Positions 37,201 through 45,000 of a DNA stretch of 64,000 nucleotides are shown one piece after another. Positions within the stretch are counted from its first letter, which is position 1. The number at the start of each line of letters is the position of its first letter. This DNA comes from Diphasiastrum complanatum (taxonomy: Eukaryota; Streptophyta; Lycopodiopsida; Lycopodiales; Lycopodiaceae), in NCBI GenBank assembly GCA_029204225.1, contig CM055101.1:62252171-62316170 (forward strand). Reading direction: 5' to 3'. A model generated the notes under the pieces. That model saw nothing but the letters and a program-made list of their open reading frames with translations, was not told the DNA's origin and searched no databases. A program made the position numbers and the translations under genes.

Positions 37201-40200
37201 TTCTTTCTTGTGCCTAGCTTCCTCAATGAGAGCTCGAAGTTGAATATGTGATCAGAACCCTACCTGACCCAATGAATGCAATCTCCAGGATTCTGCCTCT
37301 GAACTAACTACAGACTAAAGGATGGTGCCATATAACTGTCAATAATTTGTGATACAAATTCTAGATGGAGTTACTAGTCCTACTAGCCCTCACACAAACC
37401 AAGCATAGAGATTAAAGAGAAATTAGATAATAGGAGACTTGAGCAAAGCTCTAACATATTGGAATTATCTTATGGTGGGGCGCCAACCTATCTATGTGAA
37501 AGGCTAAAGCCTACCTAATCTAGTAGTAGTGTGCCCACCCACAAAAACGAATTTACTATAAATAGTAATGGCCCCTATAATAGCACGCAGGCATTGTGAG
37601 AGATTTCAACCAGTTTAGTCTAGTTTAGTCATATTTTGTGAAATTGTCAATAAGAGGCCAAAACTCATTTTAGACTAAGAGATAAACTTTTTGAAGTTAT
37701 ATTAGTTTAAAATACATTCAATAAACACTTTTTGAAAGTGTGGGAAAGTTGGTAGTCGAGTTTGAGAGAGATTCAAATTTGAACTTTGGGTACATTGAAT
37801 CTAGACCCAAAAATAGTAAGGTTTACAATTTGGAGAAAAAGCCAAATGGCCAAATAGGGTTTGGACACTCTATAAAAGGATGTAAGTCGTGGAGAGACAC
37901 GTCTTCTCTCCTCTCTCTCATTTCATCATTATACATGGTTCTCTTTGGGTTCTACTACTCATTGGTGCACTCTCATGATGTTATCTTGCAATCTTGTGTG
38001 TAGAATGCTCATATTTTGCTATTTTCGGTTCCACAAGTGTGAAATATAGTAGCGTACTGTAATTGTACGGACAGCAAACATATTTTATGTTTTGGTTCAT
38101 GTTTGATCAATATCTCTTAGAGTTTGCATCTCATTTTGTATGTAGATGCTGATTTTTCTACATTGGCAGGATTGTTGGTTTGCTCCTTTTTGTAACCAAA
38201 GATCAGGGACATGGAGCAAAAGCTAATTGCTAAAAATACTACCTATATTTGGTAAAGACCAAAGGTAAATTTCTAAGTACTAAATAGATCCTAATCTAGT
38301 ATTAGTGCAAAAGCAAGTGTGCAATTATAGCATTGGTGGAAACCAAAGGAATAGTGAGAGACTAGTATGAGCACTCATGTAAGAGATTAGCAAAGACATG
38401 AAATTAAGGAGACAAAGAGGCAGTAAGAGAAATGAACATGAAAATAAGATCGATATTGTGAGGGAAGAAGCTAAGGAATAGACATAATTTATCTCAAGGA
38501 GGTCTTCCTTTCACATGAAGAAGAAAAACCAAAGAAGATATGTGAAAGCTGAAAACTGAAGATGTGGCAACAAGCTTTATAGAAGATGCGGAGACACAAA
38601 TATATATTGGAACTATGGTAATGAAAGGAAGTGACACGCTGGTAATCAAAAAACAATAAGGGGAAAAGCAGAGGACATCTAGAACTACAGTAAAATTACA
38701 GACGACAAACTAATGAGATGATTGAAAAATATAAAGAGTTTGACCATCTAAAGTAGACACGCCTAGAAACCAAGTATATCAAGTTGTATCGATTGTAGAG
38801 CGTGAATGGATCATATAGTACCGTCAAGTTCTTGCTTTCCTGAATATTTTTTTATATTTTTGGTCTTTCCAAGGAATGTGAATGTGGGAAAGTGCACTCA
38901 ATGACGTGGAAACGTGTTCCTACATACGGCATTGCCACGTAACCAAGAACACGTCCTCGTCAACAATACCGAATTTGGGGACTTGGGATGTGTAGCATGT
39001 CAAGAGGCCACCTTACCACCTTCCCCTATGAAACAACACCAAGTTGCAACATAAACCAAAAGAGAGAATATTATGAATGTACAAGTAATCTAATGCCAAA
39101 CGGTGATCAAAAGACATTATTGTACTATCTTAAGTCAGATCAAATTTAAAGCTATGCTAAAATGATTTCTATTTTCTAATCTAAGCAAGTAGTCTCCAAA
39201 ACATTAGAGCAAACATTAGGGCCTATTTAGTTATTGAGGCCTTAAACCCTATGAGTTAGGCTTCGAGGACCAATAATAGCTAAACCATTGATAATCTATT
39301 AGTTGTCACTTAAGAAAAAGTGGTCTCAAGGGACCAAATCATATGGTCAAAATGTTAATAGATAATAACAATAAGCATGTTTTAATGCAAGGTACATATC
39401 TTTGTGTTGGTTTTTCTAATTAGAATTGTCACTCCCTAAAATTAATTACATGTTGGTTATTGTCGAAAATCTGGCAATTGATAGTGTGTACGTGCTCGAA
39501 TAGTCTACCATGTAAGACTGTACTTTTCTCATTTGCTGCTGTAGCAGATTTGAAAATACATCAAATGGATGTACAAATAGCACTCGTAACATGGGTATTC
39601 AATCATTAAGTGATCGACTATATTGATTGCTTAATGCAATCGGTTGTACTAATTGCCCAAGGCAGACAATTGTATTGCCTAACTAAAAAATGACTACCAG
39701 CAAGTCAAAATGTATTGGTTGTTTGGAGTAGACGACGCAATGTTTACTCATTGGATAACCTTGTCACTGAGTATACTATAGTGCCCAATGGGGATAAGGT
39801 TGAGATGAAACACAACCATTGTTATTAGTCCAGTTGTGGCATGCTATAGGTCAATGGAAAGAGGAATTCAAGACCTTTGGGATGGCATATTTGCATGTCA
39901 AAAGCAAAGCCTAGATCACGGTGATTTTTATGAAATATTTGTTCAGCAATTTTGAGACCTAAAGGGCAAAACCATAATTATTCTTGGAAATTGCACGTTG
40001 TTTCCAAAAAAATGCTATGTATTTGTCACATGTATTTTGAATCCCTTACCTTTTATGATCGTAAAATTGTAAACATCAAATGTAAACGGCTAAGTCATCG
40101 GCATGTGGAGACAATTGGTAAATCATTGCGTAAACATGGGTCACGGTTGTAAGTGAGTAGATGCGAAAAGGAAAAGGGATGGGTATTGGGTCTCACTTAG

Positions 40201-41839
40201 AGTCCATTGGACAGCTTCCTAGAATATTAATCAAAGGACACATGTCATGTGCTAATTGGGATGTGTGGCCCAATTCACAAGAGACATTTAATGGAACGGT
40301 TTTAGCAACCCACATGCATGCCCATGCGCTAGGGATTAGCCAAGAGGGGAGTGTGCCTCATGGAAGCTTTGGGATGGGTCAAGGTTAAAGGGTGCTTGAG
40401 GGGATATAGTGTGAGCCTTTTTCAAACCCTATCTTATTCCTCTGCAGCTATGGTTGCGAGGAGACTTGCGGTAGAGCTCTCATAGTTTCTAGTTCATCTA
40501 TGTAATCTTTCTTGAGATTACTAAAAAAATGGGCTTTTTTTGAGTGAATCTTGAGTTTTACTTAGGATTTGAGAGTTTGTGTGCAACAATTGGTATACGA
40601 GCAAATGCTTCTCAGGATCTATGAGGAGATTAACCTACCGAATGTCTCTATGCTTGCCTTTTGGATGATCTACATCTTCGATTAGCATCAAAGTCTTCAA
40701 CACCCTACCATATGGTGTTCTAAGCTACTTGTGCCCATTTTCAAGGCAATTTTCAAAAGTTTGCATGGCAGAAGTGTGCCCTATGGTCGATTGTTAGCCT
40801 ACCATTTGACTTGGGGCCTGTTGTCTAGGCTTGGCTTGCTTGTTTTGTGAAAATCGAACTTTTGTTAGGCTAGCCTAAATGTTTCTAACTTGCTGAGTTT
40901 TTGAATTTGGTTATCCCTATGAGTGTAAATCCTTCGTATGGGTCAGTCGTTACTAGGTTGGCTCCCTAGACCTTTCTCTACTATTGATTTTGCTTATTTT
41001 TCTTAAGCTAGCCAAATTTGTGTCAAGTTTGCTGATTTTCATAGAGAAAAGCTTGTTATGATTTTGGAATCTGACTGTTAAAGGTCAAATCCATCCTATT
41101 CTTCCTGTAATTTAGGGTATAGTTTTGTTGTGTTAGTATTTGACCTTTCAAGGATAAGGAGCAATCATATGATAAGCGGGGAGATATACACATGGCCTTG
41201 TATCATAAGGATAGTAGGTGAGGCCCAGATGCTATTGCAGTCATTACTAGGACTAACCAAGATAACCAACCTTGGGGATGCAAGAACAAGTGGCACAAAA
41301 GAGAAAGTTTGACTGTCAAAACAAATGATAACAAACTCAGGTTTATTGAAAAGGCAAGGGTGTAACAGCCATAGTTTCCTTCCTATTCGGAATCTGTCGA
41401 ATCGGAATCAACCAAATCAGCCTCTTCGACCTTTACGAATCGGTCCTAGGGTTGTCGAATCGACAAATCAGTTTTAGGGTTCAAAACTCAATTTTTTTTG
41501 TAGATTTGCCTAGAATTTAGAAAAATGCATTGATAATAATAGATATCATGATTGAATTATAAGCAATGAAGATTCCAAATTCCATATTTTAACGAATATC
41601 CGTTTAAACTTTACCCGATACGTGTTACCTGACACCTGTATTATGTATACTTTTAGGGTTTGAATTTTAAAACTCTAAACCTAAAAGTGATGTCAAATCA
41701 TAAATGAATCATGAAACAAATAACAATGAAATTATAAAGTATGAAGTTACTATGAACTCAAAACATTCAACCTTCAACAATCTAGATTCCAACTTCAATT
41801 TTACATAATTCATAAAAATGTAATAACTCATAATTTATT

Positions 41840-41878
<39 letters not shown>

Positions 41879-41930
41879 GACATGTACTTCATTAGTCTTA
41901 TATGCCTTTTGGCATGGAAAAGCCATTAAT

Positions 41931-42007
<77 letters not shown>

Positions 42008-45000
42008 AAGAAAGACAAAAAAAGAGAAGAACGTGACTCCTCTATAATCGGGTCCCGTGAGAAAACCAGGGAAATTCGATTCAGAGATTCAAATCGGATC
42101 CATGATTCAATGAAACTATAGCAACAGCTCCCAAGGGCAAAAGGTTCTTGGGCAATCTGATGTTCAAAGGGGTTAGTGAGTGTCCTTCAATTTTGTTGCT
42201 ACAAGATCATCAATGTGCAAAAAGAGAGAATCTTTGTTTTGAATACTTGGGGTAGCATAGGTCGAAAGAAGACGTAACCAGATGCGGACCACATATAATC
42301 TTCAGGTGGATCAATTGGATGACCCTATGACAATGGCAAAAGCCGTGAAAACTTTGTATGCCTAGAGAGTTTACGGAAGGAGAGATGGTGTTTCTCAAAA
42401 TTCTAAAGGACTCAGAGATTACTAAACAAATAGGCTTTTGTTAAGTAAATCTTGTGATTTACTTCAGGTTTGAGAATTGTGTGCAACAATATTCTAGGAG
42501 ACTAGAACAGGGCACAAGGAAATTGCAACCATTCTAGAGATTCTCCCACTACTCCACGTCTACCATAAGGCCACAACGCTTTTTGAGATGAGGAGAGTGG
42601 ACAAGGTTTGTGGAGGCCAAGAGAAATGTTGTTGCTACTATGTCTCGTGATCATGTGGGGAGAACGTCCCCAACTCCGCGCTGAAGGTGTTGGAGAGGTT
42701 CTTGCCTTTCTACAATTGGGTGCAAATGGTAGCTATTAAAGTTGTCTAGGCCATGAGTCAAGATCCAAAGCTAGCTCATGACTTGTGACTACCCACAAGT
42801 CGGAGGTGACTACCCACAGGTCGGAGGCTCGAGCCTCGATACTTGACATACTAAACTTGCTCTGGGACTTTGGGAGTGTCACCCATCTAAGTCTTTTGGG
42901 GCATGTCGCACTCGAGTCAACTTTACAACATCCTCTCCTCGTTTGAGAAAGTTGATGTCCTCATTAGGGCCAAACTTAAACTTCGGCCAAATTTAACATA
43001 AGTACAATGGCATGGGCTTAATTCACCAGCCGAAATAGCTAACTTTGCTAAGACAAATTACATTTGCACTTAGCACATGAAAGTGTAGATCAATTACTTA
43101 CGTAATGTAAAGTTGCAACTTTTTTTTAATTACTTAGGCACTAACTCAAATCAACAGCCTTCTTTATTAACATGGAGAAAAATATAGCTACCTGAGAGCT
43201 CCTTGAGCCCAAGGTATGTCATTCTGACGTGCAAGATAATCCCCTTGGACTCTTAAATCGTTTGTATATCGCACAAGATGACCTCCTTGAGCTCGAGATG
43301 TACACTCAGATCCATCTCTGAGTTTGAATTTGGGGAAACTTTGGTTTCGTAGGATCAATTGTCCATATTTGTCTCCACTAGAGATAATCATGGAAGTCTT
43401 GAATGAATTGGTCAAGGCCTTTAGTCATGGTCAATCTTGAAAGATTTTGGAAATGCTCATAACATCTAACAAAGGAGGGAAGTATTTGGGTTCGTTTTCC
43501 ACGAGATCGGGCAAACGAAGGGCTAGGCGCAAAGTTGGCTAGCTCCTTCGACTAGCGTTCTGTTTCTTCTTTCTGCAACACCATTGTCCAGTTTTTCTCC
43601 ATAAAAGACATGAATGAAATTTGAAGGAATAGTTGGCTCAGGTTCAAATGTGTCGTCCATCTCTAATTGATCTCTTGGCACTGTTCTCAATGCCAACAGA
43701 TTAACTCCCTTTGCCAAGCAAGCAATCAACATGAATGTAGCTGGCAAATTTAAATCGTAAGGAAACACATTCTTTCTATGTTTTCTAAGGTGAGGAGAGA
43801 GGACAAGGTGCATGAACGTTAAGGGAAACATTGTTGCTACTATCTCTCAATTGTGTTTATTTCTCCTTGTTCCACCTTGTAACCCTTATGCTAGTTGTTT
43901 GCATTGGAGTTTCTACAACAGTGTAGGCATTGGAGAAAACGATCTCCTCCTCTCTCAATCTAAAGGTCTAGCAACTTGCATTCACGCTTGTCGATTTTTG
44001 GTTCCATTCAAAGGTTCCCTCTTCCCAAAAACTGTAGCCTTCACGGAGGTATTGGCAATACTATGTATGCTCTTTGATTGTCGTTGTACTTAGCAATTGA
44101 AATGCCATTGTAGCTTACATCATTTCATCTCTATTTCTCAAGAGTTATGCAAGTTGATCTTTGTCAATTAGATTGGGTATGATGATTGATTCCATTATTG
44201 TTTGCATGCCTTAGACGTTTAATGCAAGTTGAGGGTTAGGGCAAAAAACCTCCGTCCCAAGACCATACTATGGTGAAGAGATAGCTCTAGGTGCAAGGAT
44301 TTTTGCACTGAATATCTCATTTGATCGTAATTCAATGGATATTTCTTACTTGACGACTACATTGTAATGAAGAGTGTGTGAAGAACTTTTCCGTTGGCCT
44401 TCCTTTGCGTTGATATATTTTGCATGCTTCATGGATCATTCCCTACTTTTCTACAAGCTTGATTTGATGTGTCGAGACCCATGTTCTAAGTTGATGTGGC
44501 TCAACGGTGATGCATGCAATCACGCATGTGTGTGCATGGCTATGCATTTTGTATGTGCTTTTATTGGCCTTTCATGCATTGATTAGTAAGTGTACAGCTT
44601 GTACGCATCTATGGTTGGGACGTTAAACAATAGCAATATATTTTTCAAAAATAAAATTGTGATATTTTTCTGTTTACAATAACTTGTGAGAAATCCAAGT
44701 TATTTTGAGACATAGTGATAGATGCATTTAATTGCCATTGTTTGTTAAAAGTATCTCATTAGAAGAGATATAAATAGAATATTTACATCTCTTTTTTGAC
44801 TACTCAATGCTTAAAAAAGGTATTAGCGGCTAACTCTTGTACTTATGGCAATGCTTTTAAGCAATGAGAATGACATGAATTTAAGTATGCCATATTTTAC
44901 TTACTAGAAGTAAGGTGTTTACAAAATTTCACAAGCATAGATTGATTGCTTACCCAACGTTCGAAGAGTGTTGTAGACAAGATGGGAGCTCAAGAGTGTT

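Larger units (their letters stand above)
41370..42120. mobile_element. Small non-autonomous hAT element (751 bp)
   Basis: Flanked by GTAACAGC (41362-41369) and GCAACAGC (42121-42128), a near-perfect 8-bp duplication. The ends start CATAGTTTC and, reversed, TATAGTTTC. CGAATCGG-type motifs cluster near both ends, like the element at 35481. It has been invaded by a LINE 3' fragment with CT repeats. Confidence 0.75.
40491..42488 (+). mobile_element. Probable LTR-element relic with primer-binding site
   Basis: A degenerate primer-binding site TGGTATACGAGC (40591-40602) follows sequence ending TTGTGTGCAACA. About 90 bp before it (GATTACTAAAAAAATGGG onward) is repeated at 42411-42488, which ends in the same GTGTGCAACA. 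The upstream LTR limits were not found and no coding domain is left. It hosts the small hAT element at 41370. Confidence 0.45.
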
